Origin: Leeuwenhoekiella marinoflava DSM 3653 | GTDB lineage: Bacteria; Bacteroidota; Bacteroidia; Flavobacteriales; Flavobacteriaceae | Length of the DNA stretch: 64,000 nt | Assembly (NCBI RefSeq): GCF_900129005.1 | Contig: NZ_FQUN01000010.1 | Location: 62,001-126,000, forward strand | Direction: 5' to 3' | In this document: positions 8,977-19,347 of the stretch, in pieces | How the letters are laid out: every line of letters starts with the position of its first letter | Numbering within the stretch: the first letter of the stretch is position 1 | The notes under the pieces: model-generated | What the model was told of the DNA's origin: nothing | What the model saw: the letters and a program-made list of their open reading frames with translations, nothing else | Databases searched by the model: none | Translations under genes and position numbers: made by a program

Positions 8977-10128
8977 ATGACTCAAAATAGCATTGAAAAT
9001 TCATTAATCAAATTCTTAACTGGGCAAGCCTCCGAAAACGATATAGAGATATTATCTGAATGGATAAAAGATGATAAAAATCAGAAGACATTTGATGAAT
9101 ATGTGAAACTTCATTTTGAAGTTTCAACAGTACTTCAAAACGAAGAAGTTGCTCCTTTAAAAAATAAACTTCTTTCTAAAATTTCTGAAAACAAAAAAAA
9201 GAATGCAAAAAAAATCACCAGAATACGTATTCTAAGCTATGCTGCTTTAGTCGTTTTTCTCATAACAGGAGGTTATTTCTCTGCTACACAATATTTACTC
9301 CCCTTACTAAATAATACAGAGCAAACTATTCAAGAAAAATTTGTCATTCTTGAAACCGAAGAGGGGGATATGATAAAACTACTTCCTGCAAAGCAAAAAG
9401 TAATTACAAATGCTCAAGGCAATCCTATAGGTAATCAAAAGGGAGATAAACTGGTTTACCTCAATGACACTCATGTTTCAGAACCCTCATCTGTTAGCAT
9501 AAGCATTCCTAATGGTAAAAAATTTAATATCGTTCTGGCAGATGGCACAAGCATTTATCTCAATTCAGGTAGTACATTAAGGTATCCTACATTTTTTAAA
9601 AAAGATATTCCTAGATCTGTGACCCTTTCGGGTGAAGCTTTTTTTGACGTTGCTGAAGACAAAAATCACCCCTTTATTGTGGAGGCTGATGCTATGAAAA
9701 TTAAAGTTTTGGGAACCCAATTTAATGTCAATAATTATGCTGAAAACAAAGATGTACACACCGTTCTGGTTGAAGGTTCGGTGAATCTTTTCAACTCTAA
9801 AAAAACTGATGATGTATTACTAAAGCCTAATCAAAAAGCTAATTGGAATAAAACAGATAATACTATAAAAATTGAAAACGTAAACCCGTATAGATATACC
9901 GCGTGGATGGAAGGAAAATTAATTTTTAGAAATGCAAAATTTACTGAAATAAGCCGTGCGCTTGAAAGAAAATACGATGTAGAAATAGAAGTAGAAAACA
10001 AAGAACTTGAAAAAGAAATCTTTGATGCTTCGTTTGATATTGAAACCATTAGAGAGGTTTTAGAATCTTTTAAAAGAAGTTATTCTTTTGAATATCGTAT
10101 CGAGAAAAATCACATTATCATCTATTAA
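8977..10128 (+). CDS. FecR-family anti-sigma factor
   Basis: 383 residues. A short cytoplasmic N-terminal domain begins MTQNSIENSLIKFLTGQ, a single membrane helix lies near 83-105 (ILSYAALVVFLITGGYF), and a periplasmic FecR domain contains YLNSGSTLRYPTFF and the GEAFFDV motif. A C-terminal DUF4974-type segment (FDASFDIETIREVLES) follows. It should hold the divergent FecI-like sigma factor and relay substrate occupancy from the STN domain of the adjacent SusC. Next downstream are a possible leader ORF, a hairpin and susC. Confidence 0.92.
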   Translation: MTQNSIENSLIKFLTGQASENDIEILSEWIKDDKNQKTFDEYVKLHFEVSTVLQNEEVAPLKNKLLSKISENKKKNAKKITRIRILSYAALVVFLITGGYFSATQYLLPLLNNTEQTIQEKFVILETEEGDMIKLLPAKQKVITNAQGNPIGNQKGDKLVYLNDTHVSEPSSVSISIPNGKKFNIVLADGTSIYLNSGSTLRYPTFFKKDIPRSVTLSGEAFFDVAEDKNHPFIVEADAMKIKVLGTQFNVNNYAENKDVHTVLVEGSVNLFNSKKTDDVLLKPNQKANWNKTDNTIKIENVNPYRYTAWMEGKLIFRNAKFTEISRALERKYDVEIEVENKELEKEIFDASFDIETIREVLESFKRSYSFEYRIEKNHIIIY

Positions 10129-10152
10129 AATCAACTTTAAATTACTAAAAAC

Positions 10153-10236
10153 ATGAAGCAACAACTACGCGGTCCAACTTCTATAAATCAAAAAAAACCA
10201 GAAAATGCGCCAACATTCCCTGGTTTTATACTCTGA
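10153..10236 (+). CDS. Possible 27-residue leader peptide before susC
   Basis: An ATG-initiated ORF between fecR and susC encodes MKQQLRGPTSINQKKPENAP plus seven more residues and ends at a TGA. It overlaps the inverted repeat at 10194-10227 that could act as a transcription attenuator. Coupling of a short translated leader to a hairpin in front of a SusC gene would be a regulatory device. Only the ORF and the hairpin are visible; translation is unproven and the ORF could be coincidental. Confidence 0.3.
   Translation: MKQQLRGPTSINQKKPENAPTFPGFIL
10194..10227 (+). terminator. Hairpin between fecR and susC (terminator/attenuator candidate)
   Basis: Inverted repeat AAAACCAG (10194-10201) and CTGGTTTT (10220-10227) around an 18-nt loop, with the 3' arm ending in a short T-run. 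It lies 50 nt before the SusC start, so readthrough from fecR may be limited or conditional. Confidence 0.45.
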
Positions 10237-10277
10237 TTTAAAACAAATTTTAAACCATTATTAACTACAAGCAAATT

Positions 10278-13200
10278 ATGAAAAAACACTCACAAAGATG
10301 GAGTGCTAATCGTTCTATTTATCTATTAAATTTAAAAATGAGCATTACTGCTGTACTTCTTACCTTAATTTCAATTTTTCAGGTTCAGGCTAATTCTTAT
10401 TCTCAAAATAAAATATCATTAGATCTTGAACAGGTTTCAGTTATTGATGTTATCCATGCTATTGAATCAAAATCAAATTATAAATTTCTCTTCAATAGAA
10501 AAGATGTAAATCTTGAACAAAAAGTTACTGTACTTGTAAATGATAAACCTATTAATCATGTTCTTGAAAAAATGTTTAGAAATTCTACTATTGATTATGA
10601 AGTTCTAAATAATCAGATTATACTTAAAAAAGCTGTATCTGATAATTTGCAATCAGAAAAACAAAATCAGTATAAAATATCAGGAAAAATACTTGATCCT
10701 ACCGGCCAGCCACTTCCAGGAGCAAACATTATTGAAAAAGGGACTAAAACCGGAGCTACTTCTGAATTTGACGGGAGTTTTACGCTTAATGTTAGTGACC
10801 CGAATGCAATTCTGATCGTATCTTATATTGGATTTACAACTCAAGAAATTCCACTTGAAGGCAAAACAAGTGTTTCTGTAAAACTGGAAGAAAATGCTGC
10901 CAGTCTTGATGAGTTAGTAGTTGTAGGCTACGGAAAACAAAAAAAGTATTCCGTAATTAGTTCAGTTGCTACCGTAGAACCTGAAGAATTACAAACAAGC
11001 TCGTCACGGTCTCTCAGTAATAATCTTGCAGGGAGATTAGCCGGTGTAATCGCTGTGCAACGTTCTGGAGAAACGGGTTATGACAATTCTCAATTCTGGA
11101 TTCGAGGGATTTCTTCTTTTGCCGGTAATTCTGCTCCTCTTGTATTAGTAGATGGTATAGAACGATCGCTTAATAACATAGACCCTGCAGAAATAGCGAC
11201 ATTTTCTATACTTAAAGATGCTGCAGCTAGTGCAGTTTATGGAGTGCGTGGTGCAAACGGTGTAATATTAATAACAACAAAACGAGGGAAAATTGCTAAG
11301 CCAAGTTTTAATGCTCGTTACGAGCACAGTCTAACACAACCTGTTCAATTACCAGAATTTGTGGGCGCTGCAGAGTATCTTGAAATACTAAATTCTATTG
11401 CACGGGAAGAAGGCACTACTGAACCCTACTCACAAGAACGAATTGATAACATACGCTCTGGAGTAGACCCAGATTTATATCCGGATGTCAACTGGCTCGA
11501 TGAAATCACAAAAAACAATGCATCGAGCGACCGGCTTAACCTTACTGTAACAGGAGGTACAGAGCTTTTACGCTATGCATTTGTTGCTTCTTATTATGGC
11601 GAAAATGGTATTATTGAAACAGACCCAAACCAAGAATGGGATTCTTCTCCTCACCTAGATCGTTATAACCTAAGGTCTAATCTTGATTTGAATATGACGC
11701 CCACTACACTATTTAGGGTAAGTATAGGAGGTTTTCTTCAGGATTTGAGGAGAGCGCCCCAGTCTGTAGATGATTTATTCAATTTAGCTTTTGAAACACC
11801 TCCTTATCAGCATCCTACTCAATATTCTTCAGGAGAAATACCTGTTCAGCCAGAAAGATCAAATCCCTGGGCTCTTGCAACACAAACCGGTTATGAGCGT
11901 CAAAGTGCCAGTAAGCTTGAATCTCTGTTTTCAGTTGAGCAAGATCTAGATTTTCTAATTCAGGGGCTATCTACAACCTTCAAATTTTCATTTGATCGCT
12001 ATAATGCAAATAGTGTTACCCGTAGAAAAGATCCTGATTATTTTAACCCTTCAACCGGAAGGCTAGATGACGGTTCTTTAGATTTAACGATTTACAGATA
12101 TGGTCAGGATTTTCTAGGTTATGAAACCGGTTCTGAATGGGGTAATAAAGCTGTATATCTTGAAGGAAGAGTAGAGTATTCTCACAATTTTAAAGGTGAC
12201 CATCAAGTAGATGGTTTGTTTTTGTACAATCAACGTAATTATGATAATGGTGACAGACTACCTTACAGAAATCAAGGGTTTGCAGGGCGTACCTCTTATT
12301 CTTACAAAAGAAAATACATAGCAGAATTCAATTTTGGTTATAACGGTTCAGAAAACTTTGCAAAAGGAAAGCGTTATGGGTTTTTCCCTTCAGTAGCAGC
12401 TGGTTGGATTGTTTCTGAAGAAGATTTTATAAAAGACATTAAAGCAATATCCAATCTTAAGTTAAGAGCTTCTTATGGCCTTGTTGGTAATGATCAATTG
12501 GGAGGTCGTAGATTTCCTTATATAACAACCATTGGAGACACAAATGGTTACACATGGGGTGTTAATAATGATTATCAAAGAGCAGGTCGATGGGAAGGCG
12601 ATTATGGTGTACCTAACTTAACTTGGGAAACAGTAGCCAAAGCAAATATAGGTGTCAATTTAGGATTGTGGGAAAGCATCAACATTACTGCAGATATCTT
12701 TAAGGAACAACGTAGCGATATCTTTATGCAAAGACGTACTGTACCAGGATCTTCAGGTTTTATAAATAATCCGTGGGCAAATTATGGTAAAGTAAAAAAC
12801 CAAGGATTTGAAGTTTCTTTAGATATCAATAAAAGGTTTTCTGATGATTTTTCGATAAGAGGCTGGGGGAATTTCAGCTATGCGCATAACGAAATATTGG
12901 AACAGGATGAACCTGTTGCAGTGATAGGTACAAACCGTTCTTCTACTGGTCAATCTGTAGGTCAAATTTTTGGACTTGTAGATGATGGTTTGTTTACTAA
13001 TGAAGACTTTACCGACATTGATAATGGTATACTTAATGACGGTATACCCAATCATACTTTTGGTCCTGTGAGACCGGGAGACATTAAATATAAAGATATT
13101 AATGGAGATGGTAGAATTGATGACCTAGACAATACTCCTATAGGTGGAACCTATACGCCAGAAATCGTTTACGGTTTTGGTTTCAATATGCAGTATAAAA

Positions 13201-13643
13201 GTTTTGATTTGGGGCTTTTTTTTCAAGGAAATGCTAAAACTTACAGAATAATTGGTGGTCAATACTTTATTCCCGGTACTGGTGCCGGAGCTCTGGGGAA
13301 TATTTACTCTAATGTTAATGACCGTTGGATGGCAGATAACCCCAGACAAGATGTTTTCTGGCCTCGCTTATCTAATCAAACTAATGCTAATAATGCTGCC
13401 GCTTCTACATGGTGGCTTAGAAACATGAGCATGCTACGCCTTAAGAATGCAGAGGTTGGTTATACGTTTCCAAAAAGTCTAACTGAAAAAATAAGCAGTA
13501 ATAACGCACGGCTGTATTTAAGAGGAAATAATATTCTTACGTTTTCTTCTTTTGATCTCTGGGATCCGGAAATTGACACCTCTACAGGATTCAGATACCC
13601 TCCTATTGAGTCTATAGCATTAGGTTTAGATATAAGTTTCTAA
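10278..13643 (+). CDS. SusC-like TonB-dependent outer-membrane transporter with STN signalling domain
   Basis: 1121 residues. After an N-terminal signal segment (to about residue 40) comes a secretin/TonB short N-terminal (STN) domain at about 44-110 (KISLDLEQVSVIDVIHAIES). Next is a carboxypeptidase-like beta domain at about 130-215 (GKILDPTGQPLPGANIIEKG). A plug then carries DELVVVGYGKQKK and the SusC-type YGVRGANGVILITTKRG, before the beta-barrel. The STN domain explains the upstream FecI/FecR pair: ligand binding is passed to FecR. With the SusD 19 bp downstream it should import an oligosaccharide or peptide across the outer membrane; the ligand is unknown because no enzyme genes flank the pair. 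Confidence 0.95.
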   Translation: MKKHSQRWSANRSIYLLNLKMSITAVLLTLISIFQVQANSYSQNKISLDLEQVSVIDVIHAIESKSNYKFLFNRKDVNLEQKVTVLVNDKPINHVLEKMFRNSTIDYEVLNNQIILKKAVSDNLQSEKQNQYKISGKILDPTGQPLPGANIIEKGTKTGATSEFDGSFTLNVSDPNAILIVSYIGFTTQEIPLEGKTSVSVKLEENAASLDELVVVGYGKQKKYSVISSVATVEPEELQTSSSRSLSNNLAGRLAGVIAVQRSGETGYDNSQFWIRGISSFAGNSAPLVLVDGIERSLNNIDPAEIATFSILKDAAASAVYGVRGANGVILITTKRGKIAKPSFNARYEHSLTQPVQLPEFVGAAEYLEILNSIAREEGTTEPYSQERIDNIRSGVDPDLYPDVNWLDEITKNNASSDRLNLTVTGGTELLRYAFVASYYGENGIIETDPNQEWDSSPHLDRYNLRSNLDLNMTPTTLFRVSIGGFLQDLRRAPQSVDDLFNLAFETPPYQHPTQYSSGEIPVQPERSNPWALATQTGYERQSASKLESLFSVEQDLDFLIQGLSTTFKFSFDRYNANSVTRRKDPDYFNPSTGRLDDGSLDLTIYRYGQDFLGYETGSEWGNKAVYLEGRVEYSHNFKGDHQVDGLFLYNQRNYDNGDRLPYRNQGFAGRTSYSYKRKYIAEFNFGYNGSENFAKGKRYGFFPSVAAGWIVSEEDFIKDIKAISNLKLRASYGLVGNDQLGGRRFPYITTIGDTNGYTWGVNNDYQRAGRWEGDYGVPNLTWETVAKANIGVNLGLWESINITADIFKEQRSDIFMQRRTVPGSSGFINNPWANYGKVKNQGFEVSLDINKRFSDDFSIRGWGNFSYAHNEILEQDEPVAVIGTNRSSTGQSVGQIFGLVDDGLFTNEDFTDIDNGILNDGIPNHTFGPVRPGDIKYKDINGDGRIDDLDNTPIGGTYTPEIVYGFGFNMQYKSFDLGLFFQGNAKTYRIIGGQYFIPGTGAGALGNIYSNVNDRWMADNPRQDVFWPRLSNQTNANNAAASTWWLRNMSMLRLKNAEVGYTFPKSLTEKISSNNARLYLRGNNILTFSSFDLWDPEIDTSTGFRYPPIESIALGLDISF

Positions 13644-13662
13644 TTAAGATAAATAATAGAAT

Positions 13663-15510
13663 ATGAAAATTTTTAAATACATAACTGTCATTGTCTTGAC
13701 AGTGACAGTTACGTCTTGCTCAGACTATCTGGATAAAGAACCAGAAGATCAGCTTACACTTAATAAAGTTTTTAATGACAGAACCAGAACTGAAGACTGG
13801 CTTGCGGGATTATATTCTAGCATCCCAGATCCTTATTTTGCAATGGTAAAAGATATAGGTTATGATGCGCTAGGTGATGATTTAGCTCCTTCCACCGGCT
13901 GGGAACAATTTGGATGGAATGTTATTTCCAAACAAACCGGTAACTGGAGTCCTTCGTCATCTTGGGATAGCAATTACTGGGATTTACTTCCTAAAAGAAT
14001 CAGGTCTGCTTATATATTTATTGACAATGTACAGGCGTTACCTTCTCAAAAGGTAACAGAAGAAGACGTTGTAATTATGAAAAATGAAGCCCGTTTTCTG
14101 ATCGCTTATTATAATTTCCTGCTAATTCAAGCATATGGTCCGGTTCCTTTTAATGAAGGTATACGTACAGCCGATGAAGACTTACTGAATGAAAGAAGGC
14201 CTTTTGATGAATTAGTTTCTTGGATCGATAATGAGTTGAAACAAGTTTCAGAAGAATTACCTGCAACATATACAGATGGCTCTAAGTTTGGTCGTGCAAC
14301 TTCTGTAATGGCTCTTGCTGTAAGAGCTCGTATGTTATTATTCGCTGCGAGTCCATTAGTTAATGGCAATCAAGACTACTCAGGCTATACAAACAGTTTG
14401 GGAGAACCTCTTTTTAATAGCACATATAGCCCAGAAAAATGGGTTAGGGCAAGTATCGCGTGTAAAGAACTTATTGATGCTGCAAATCAGGCTGGTCACG
14501 ACTTGTATTATGAGTACAACGATGATGGCTCAATAGATCCTTTTTTATCCTATCAAAATATGATGTTTAGAAAGACTACTGATGGTAATACCGAAATACT
14601 CTTTGCCCGTCCTGACGTAAATCATTGGGAATATGACAAACATGCACAACCCAGAGGTACCGGCGGTAACGGAGGTTTAGGAGTTACGCAATCGCTGGTA
14701 GATGCTTTTTTTATGGAAAACGGATTGCCAATTGAAGATCCTAACTCTGGTTATGTAGAGAAAGGTTTTTCTGAGGAAGCAGAAATTAGAAATACAAAAT
14801 GGATTGAAGTTCAGGGTAATCAAGACGGAAAAGAAGGTCAAGTAACGCTGCCAGACACTTATAATATGTATACGCATCGTGAGCCTCGTTTTTATATTTC
14901 GGTTTTATATAACCGGGCATGGTATCGCAGAGAAAACCGTACTACGCGATTTATGCTTGAAGAATGGGACGGTGGCCCAACTCACGATGCACCTCAAAAT
15001 GGATATATGGCTCGTAAAAAGGTACATCCAGATCACGACCCTAGAGCAGGTACTAATCCTTATCGCCCGGGAATTCTTTACAGACTGGGAGAGGCTTATT
15101 TAAATTATGCAGAAGCGCTTAACGAAAGTGACCCGGGTAATCCTGACATTTTAAAATATGTTAACCTCATTAGAGAACGCGCTGGAATTCCAGATTTACC
15201 GAATGGTATGAGTCAGGATGATATGCGAGATGCTATACACAGAGAAAGACGTGTTGAACTCAACTGTGAGATGGGGTTAAGATACCACGATATTCGCCGT
15301 TGGAAAATAGGAGAACAAACACTGGATGGAAAATTTTATGGAATGAACTTCTTTGGTTCTCAACCTTGTGATGATGATAGCAACCCCGATTGCTTTTTTA
15401 CAAGGAAAGTATATCAAGAACGTGAATTTTCTAAAAAGAATTATTGGGTACCTATTCACCAGACAGAAATAGATATCAATCCAGATTTGGTACAAAATCC
15501 ATTCTGGTAA
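13663..15510 (+). CDS. SusD/RagB-family outer-membrane nutrient-binding lipoprotein
   Basis: 615 residues with a lipoprotein signal (MKIFKYITVIVLTVTVTSC, lipidated Cys at about 19) followed by SDYLDKEPEDQLTLNKVFN, the standard SusD opening. The C-terminus has the RagB signature RPGILYRLGEAYLNYAEALN and ERRVELNCEMGLRYHDIRRW. It forms the lid on the SusC barrel encoded just upstream and captures ligand at the cell surface. It is the last gene of the FecR-SusC-SusD string; no glycoside hydrolase follows. Ligand unknown. Confidence 0.95.
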   Translation: MKIFKYITVIVLTVTVTSCSDYLDKEPEDQLTLNKVFNDRTRTEDWLAGLYSSIPDPYFAMVKDIGYDALGDDLAPSTGWEQFGWNVISKQTGNWSPSSSWDSNYWDLLPKRIRSAYIFIDNVQALPSQKVTEEDVVIMKNEARFLIAYYNFLLIQAYGPVPFNEGIRTADEDLLNERRPFDELVSWIDNELKQVSEELPATYTDGSKFGRATSVMALAVRARMLLFAASPLVNGNQDYSGYTNSLGEPLFNSTYSPEKWVRASIACKELIDAANQAGHDLYYEYNDDGSIDPFLSYQNMMFRKTTDGNTEILFARPDVNHWEYDKHAQPRGTGGNGGLGVTQSLVDAFFMENGLPIEDPNSGYVEKGFSEEAEIRNTKWIEVQGNQDGKEGQVTLPDTYNMYTHREPRFYISVLYNRAWYRRENRTTRFMLEEWDGGPTHDAPQNGYMARKKVHPDHDPRAGTNPYRPGILYRLGEAYLNYAEALNESDPGNPDILKYVNLIRERAGIPDLPNGMSQDDMRDAIHRERRVELNCEMGLRYHDIRRWKIGEQTLDGKFYGMNFFGSQPCDDDSNPDCFFTRKVYQEREFSKKNYWVPIHQTEIDINPDLVQNPFW

Positions 15511-15526
15511 GTTTTATGAGGTTTTA

Positions 15527-15558
15527 TGCCCCCTTACTAGTTTTAAGGTCTGGGGGTG
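15527..15558 (+). terminator. Weak hairpin after susD
   Basis: CCCCC and GGGGG arms separated by about 18 nt just downstream of the susD stop, followed by a T-rich stretch. It is a weak candidate terminator for the SusCD transcript, facing a convergent gene. Confidence 0.3.
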
Positions 15559-15594
15559 TATTTCTTAGAAAAACAGAATAAACCTCAATAACAT

Positions 15595-16047
15595 TTAATT
15601 CAAATCAACTAAAATTTTATAAACTCCGGTCTGGCTGTCTAATTCAAATTCAGCATTACGGATTTCTATTTCATTATATTTTGTAAATGAGCAGCAATCA
15701 TCAGTTGTTCTTTCAGCATTTACATATAAATTAAACACCGTGTCCTCACCTACTTTGACCTCAAGATTTACGATTTCGGTTTCCCAACCCACTTTAGAAA
15801 TTTGGATTAAGTCAATTTGGTTTTCAGCAATAAATTGAAACTCTCTTTCTGTATCATTGATGGTATTTACAATCGCTATATCTTCAGGGTCATAAGTATC
15901 GTTTGTAAAAATATTCTCTCCAGTTTCAGTATTAACTAGTTCAAATATAAAACCTTGAGGCGGTGTAAAACATTCTCCACAATCATCATTCTTACACGAT
16001 TGAAATAGCGAAGCGATTACAATTAAGACAAGGTAGACTTTTTTCAT
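15595..16047 (-). CDS. Small lipoprotein of unknown function
   Basis: A 150-residue protein starting MKKVYLVLIVIASLFQSCKN, a clear lipoprotein signal with the lipobox cysteine at residue 18. The mature part has two early cysteines (DDCGECFTPP) and a CC pair later, and looks beta-rich with no recognised catalytic motif. An upstream in-frame start at 16107 exists, but the lipoprotein signal fixes the start at 16047. It lies between the SusCD operon and typA, both of which are separated from it by hairpins. Function not recognised. Confidence 0.65.
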   Translation of the reverse strand: MKKVYLVLIVIASLFQSCKNDDCGECFTPPQGFIFELVNTETGENIFTNDTYDPEDIAIVNTINDTEREFQFIAENQIDLIQISKVGWETEIVNLEVKVGEDTVFNLYVNAERTTDDCCSFTKYNEIEIRNAEFELDSQTGVYKILVDLN

Positions 16048-16108
16048 TTTGACATTTAGATTATAGATGCATTTATAATAAAAAAGTTGCGTGATTTTGA
16101 AGAACAAA

Positions 16109-16136
16109 AAAGCACCTCCTTTACAGGAAGTGCTTT
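16109..16136 (-). terminator. Intrinsic terminator downstream of typA
   Basis: Inverted repeat AAAGCACCTCCT / AGGAAGTGCTTT (one mismatch, 4-nt loop). On the minus strand it is followed by a run of T, placing it 27 nt after the typA stop. Confidence 0.75.
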
Positions 16137-16162
16137 CTTATATATCAATAAACGCTTAAAAT

Positions 16163-17959
16163 CTAGATAGATTTATTACGCTTACGTTCATTTTCAGTAA
16201 GTAACACTTTACGCAAACGTAAAAAGTTAGGCGTTACTTCAACGTACTCATCTTTTTGAATATATTCTAATGCTTCTTCTAAAGAGAATTTGATAGCTGG
16301 TACAATCTTAGCTTTATCATCTGCTCCAGAAGAACGTACGTTAGAAAGTTTTTTGGTTTTGGTAATGTTTACCGTCATATCATCCTGACGGCTGTTTTCA
16401 CCAATAACCTGACCTTCATAAATATCTTCACCCGGATCAACAAAGAATTTACCACGATCTTGAAGTTTATCAATAGAATATGGGATTGCAGATCCTTTTT
16501 CCATAGAAACCAATGAACCGTTGTTACGACCAGGAATCTCTCCTTTAAGTGGTTGATATTCTAAGAAACGGTGTGCCATAATAGCTTCACCGGCAGTAGC
16601 GGTAAGCAACTGGTTACGTAAACCTATGATACCACGAGAAGGAATCAAAAACTGGCAAACCATACGCTCACCTTTAGCTTCCATACTCAACATCTCTCCT
16701 TTTCTGATAGATACCATCTCAACAGCTTTACCAGAAACATTTTCCGGTAGATCAATTGTCAATTCTTCAATTGGCTCACATTTCACACCATCAATTTCTT
16801 TAATGATTACCTGTGGCTGACCAATTTGCAGTTCGTAGCCTTCACGACGCATCGTCTCGATTAAAACCGAAAGGTGCAGCACCCCGCGACCAAAAACCAT
16901 AAACTTATCTGCACTGTTAGTTTCTTCAACACGCAAGGCAAGGTTCTTCTCTAATTCTTTAAATAAACGGTCTTTAATATGACGTGAAGTCACAAACTTA
17001 CCGTCTTTACCAAAGAAAGGAGAATCGTTAATTGTGAAAAGCATACTCATCGTAGGCTCATCTATAGCAATGGTTTTTAAAGCTTCAGGGTTTTCAAAAT
17101 CTGCAACAGTATCACCTATTTCAAAACCTTCAAGACCTACTAGCGCACAAATGTCACCGGCAAGTACTTCTTCCACTTTTATACGTCCAAGACCTTCAAA
17201 AGTATGAAGTTCTTTAATTTTAGTTTTCTTAACTGATCCGTCACGCTTTACAAGAGAAACATTCATTCCTTCTTTTAATGTACCACGTTGTAAGCGACCT
17301 ATCGCGATACGACCCGTAAATGAAGAGAAATCTAATGAAGTGATCAACATCTGCACAGTACCTTCTTCGATTTTAGGAGCAGGAATATGTTCCATAACCA
17401 TATCAAGAAGTGGTTCTATATTTTCAGTCTCATTTTCCCAATGATCACTCATCCAATTGTTCTTAGCAGAACCATAAACTGTCGGGAAATCAAGTTGCCA
17501 TTCTTCAGCACCTAATTCAAACATTAAGTCAAAAACCTTCTCGTGAACTTCTTCTGGAGTACAGTTTTCTTTATCTACTTTATTGATAACCACACAAGGC
17601 TTAAGACCTAAGTCTATTGCTTTCTGAAGTACAAAACGCGTTTGTGGCATAGGTCCTTCAAAGGCATCTACCAGAAGTAACACACCATCTGCCATGTTTA
17701 AAACACGTTCTACTTCTCCACCAAAATCGGCGTGACCAGGAGTATCAATAATATTAATTTTTGTACCCTTGTACATAACCGAAACGTTCTTAGACGTAAT
17801 GGTAATACCACGTTCACGCTCTAAGTCGTTATTATCAAGAATTAGATCGCCGGTATTTTCGTTTTCACGAAACAACTGACAGTGGTACATAATTTTGTCA
17901 ACTAGGGTTGTTTTACCGTGGTCAACGTGCGCAATAATCGCAATGTTTTTAATTTCCAT
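16163..17959 (-). CDS. typA: GTP-binding protein TypA/BipA (ribosome-associated GTPase)
   Basis: 598 residues, full length for the family. The G domain shows [15 protein letters not shown] (G1), the switch region [23 protein letters not shown] (G3) and NKVDKEN (G4). EF-G-like domain II and the BipA C-terminal domain follow ([20 protein letters not shown]). TypA is an EF-G-related factor acting on the ribosome, needed for 50S assembly and growth at low temperature or under stress. Monocistronic on the minus strand with its own terminator. Confidence 0.97.
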   Translation of the reverse strand: MEIKNIAIIAHVDHGKTTLVDKIMYHCQLFRENENTGDLILDNNDLERERGITITSKNVSVMYKGTKINIIDTPGHADFGGEVERVLNMADGVLLLVDAFEGPMPQTRFVLQKAIDLGLKPCVVINKVDKENCTPEEVHEKVFDLMFELGAEEWQLDFPTVYGSAKNNWMSDHWENETENIEPLLDMVMEHIPAPKIEEGTVQMLITSLDFSSFTGRIAIGRLQRGTLKEGMNVSLVKRDGSVKKTKIKELHTFEGLGRIKVEEVLAGDICALVGLEGFEIGDTVADFENPEALKTIAIDEPTMSMLFTINDSPFFGKDGKFVTSRHIKDRLFKELEKNLALRVEETNSADKFMVFGRGVLHLSVLIETMRREGYELQIGQPQVIIKEIDGVKCEPIEELTIDLPENVSGKAVEMVSIRKGEMLSMEAKGERMVCQFLIPSRGIIGLRNQLLTATAGEAIMAHRFLEYQPLKGEIPGRNNGSLVSMEKGSAIPYSIDKLQDRGKFFVDPGEDIYEGQVIGENSRQDDMTVNITKTKKLSNVRSSGADDKAKIVPAIKFSLEEALEYIQKDEYVEVTPNFLRLRKVLLTENERKRNKSI

Positions 17960-18322
17960 AAGATGCCCTTATTTTAAGGGCGCAAATATAGTGGTAATTA
18001 ATGACTTATTGACACCTTATTCCATATTATGTTTTAAGCAGATTTTCACTCCTATCGTTATAGTTAATAAATTGATAATCAATAGTTAAATATATTGATG
18101 AATTTTTATTCTTCTTGCATTTGAAATCCAAAGAATTTGCAGGTTCAGCGCATAAGCTCAAAAATTAAGTTTTAAATCCATCTGTTTTTTAGATCTTAAA
18201 AGTTTTAATTAATAATGTAACAGTGCCGCCTAATTATCACTTTGGGTATTCAATTTTGTATTTTGAATTTCCGATTTCGTATTTCCAATGCCTTATCTTT
18301 ACACTCTAAATTTTTCAAAAAA
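17960..18322. other. Divergent intergenic region between typA and kdsA
   Basis: About 360 bp of AT-rich sequence containing the promoters of the two divergent genes. I see no tRNA-like fold and no conserved ORF. Just before kdsA the phrase TTTTGTATTTTGAATTTC is a low-complexity AT-rich run of a kind common between flavobacterial genes. Confidence 0.5.
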
Positions 18323-19141
18323 ATGAAATTGAATTCCATCCCAAAACTAAAACATACAGATACTAACAACTTCTTTCTTCTGGCAGGACCTTGCGCAATA
18401 GAAGGCGAGGAAATGGCGTTACGCATAGCGGAAAAAATTGTCTCCATAACAGATAAACTTCAAATTCCTTATGTGTTTAAAGGAAGTTTTAAAAAAGCCA
18501 ACCGAAGCCGTATCGATAGTTTTACAGGGATTGGCGATGAGAAAGCATTGAAGATCTTACGTAAAGTTTCTGAGACTTTTGATATACCAACAGTTACTGA
18601 CATTCACGTGAATGAAGATGCTGCGATGGCTGCAGAATATGTAGATGTATTGCAAATACCGGCGTTCCTCGTACGTCAGACCGATCTTGTTGTCGCTGCA
18701 GCCGAAACCGGAAAAGTTGTAAATCTCAAAAAAGGACAATTTATGAGTCCGGAAGCGATGAAACACGCGGTAATCAAAGTTACCGATACCGGTAACGAAA
18801 AGGTATGGATCACAGACCGCGGGACGATGTTCGGCTATCAGGACCTTATCGTAGATTTTAGAGGAGTACCCACAATGCGAAGCTATGCTCCAACAGTTCT
18901 TGATGTGACGCACAGTTTGCAGCAACCCAACCAAAGCAGCGGGGTTACAGGCGGTCGCCCGGAACTTATAGGCACAATGGCAAAAGCAGGAATTGCCGCA
19001 GGCGTAGATGGTCTTTTTATCGAGACCCATTTTGATCCTGCAAATGCGAAAAGTGACGGCGCAAATATGCTAGATCTTAGCTTACTTGAAGGTTTATTAA
19101 CAAAGCTGGTAGCCATCAGAAAAGTAGTTGCTGAAGACTAA
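18323..19141 (+). CDS. kdsA: 3-deoxy-8-phosphooctulonate synthase (KDO-8-P synthase)
   Basis: 272 residues from ATG 18323; an upstream in-frame ATG at 18242 only adds a non-conserved tail. Diagnostic segments are FLLAGPCAIEGEEMA, KGSFKKANRSRIDSFTG, VDVLQIPAFLVRQTDLV and the C-terminal FIETHFDPANAKSDG. The enzyme condenses phosphoenolpyruvate with arabinose-5-phosphate to give KDO-8-phosphate, a committed step to the lipopolysaccharide inner core, in the cytoplasm. Monocistronic with a strong terminator 35 bp downstream. Confidence 0.97.
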   Translation: MKLNSIPKLKHTDTNNFFLLAGPCAIEGEEMALRIAEKIVSITDKLQIPYVFKGSFKKANRSRIDSFTGIGDEKALKILRKVSETFDIPTVTDIHVNEDAAMAAEYVDVLQIPAFLVRQTDLVVAAAETGKVVNLKKGQFMSPEAMKHAVIKVTDTGNEKVWITDRGTMFGYQDLIVDFRGVPTMRSYAPTVLDVTHSLQQPNQSSGVTGGRPELIGTMAKAGIAAGVDGLFIETHFDPANAKSDGANMLDLSLLEGLLTKLVAIRKVVAED

Positions 19142-19175
19142 AACACATTTAACAAAATAAGAATCTCATAATTTT

Positions 19176-19216
19176 AAGGATTGCTAAAGCACACACTTTA
19201 GCAATCCTTTATTTTT
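19176..19216 (+). terminator. Strong intrinsic terminator after kdsA
   Basis: A perfect 14-bp stem, AAGGATTGCTAAAG (19176-19189) with CTTTAGCAATCCTT (19196-19209), a 6-nt loop and a T-rich tail. Confidence 0.9.
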
Positions 19217-19347
19217 TTGAGCGCTATTTTATTAATCTGATTGAAAAGATCAATTTTCAACCTTAAACTGAATCTTAAAAGACTGCACATCAATCTACTA
19301 TAAACTAAATTCTTAGTACATTTATAAGCAATCAAAAATACGATTAT

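Noticed and set aside
18557-19030. Long antisense ORF in kdsA
   Set aside because: It is the shadow of a well-conserved enzyme gene and has no independent motif or ribosome-binding context.
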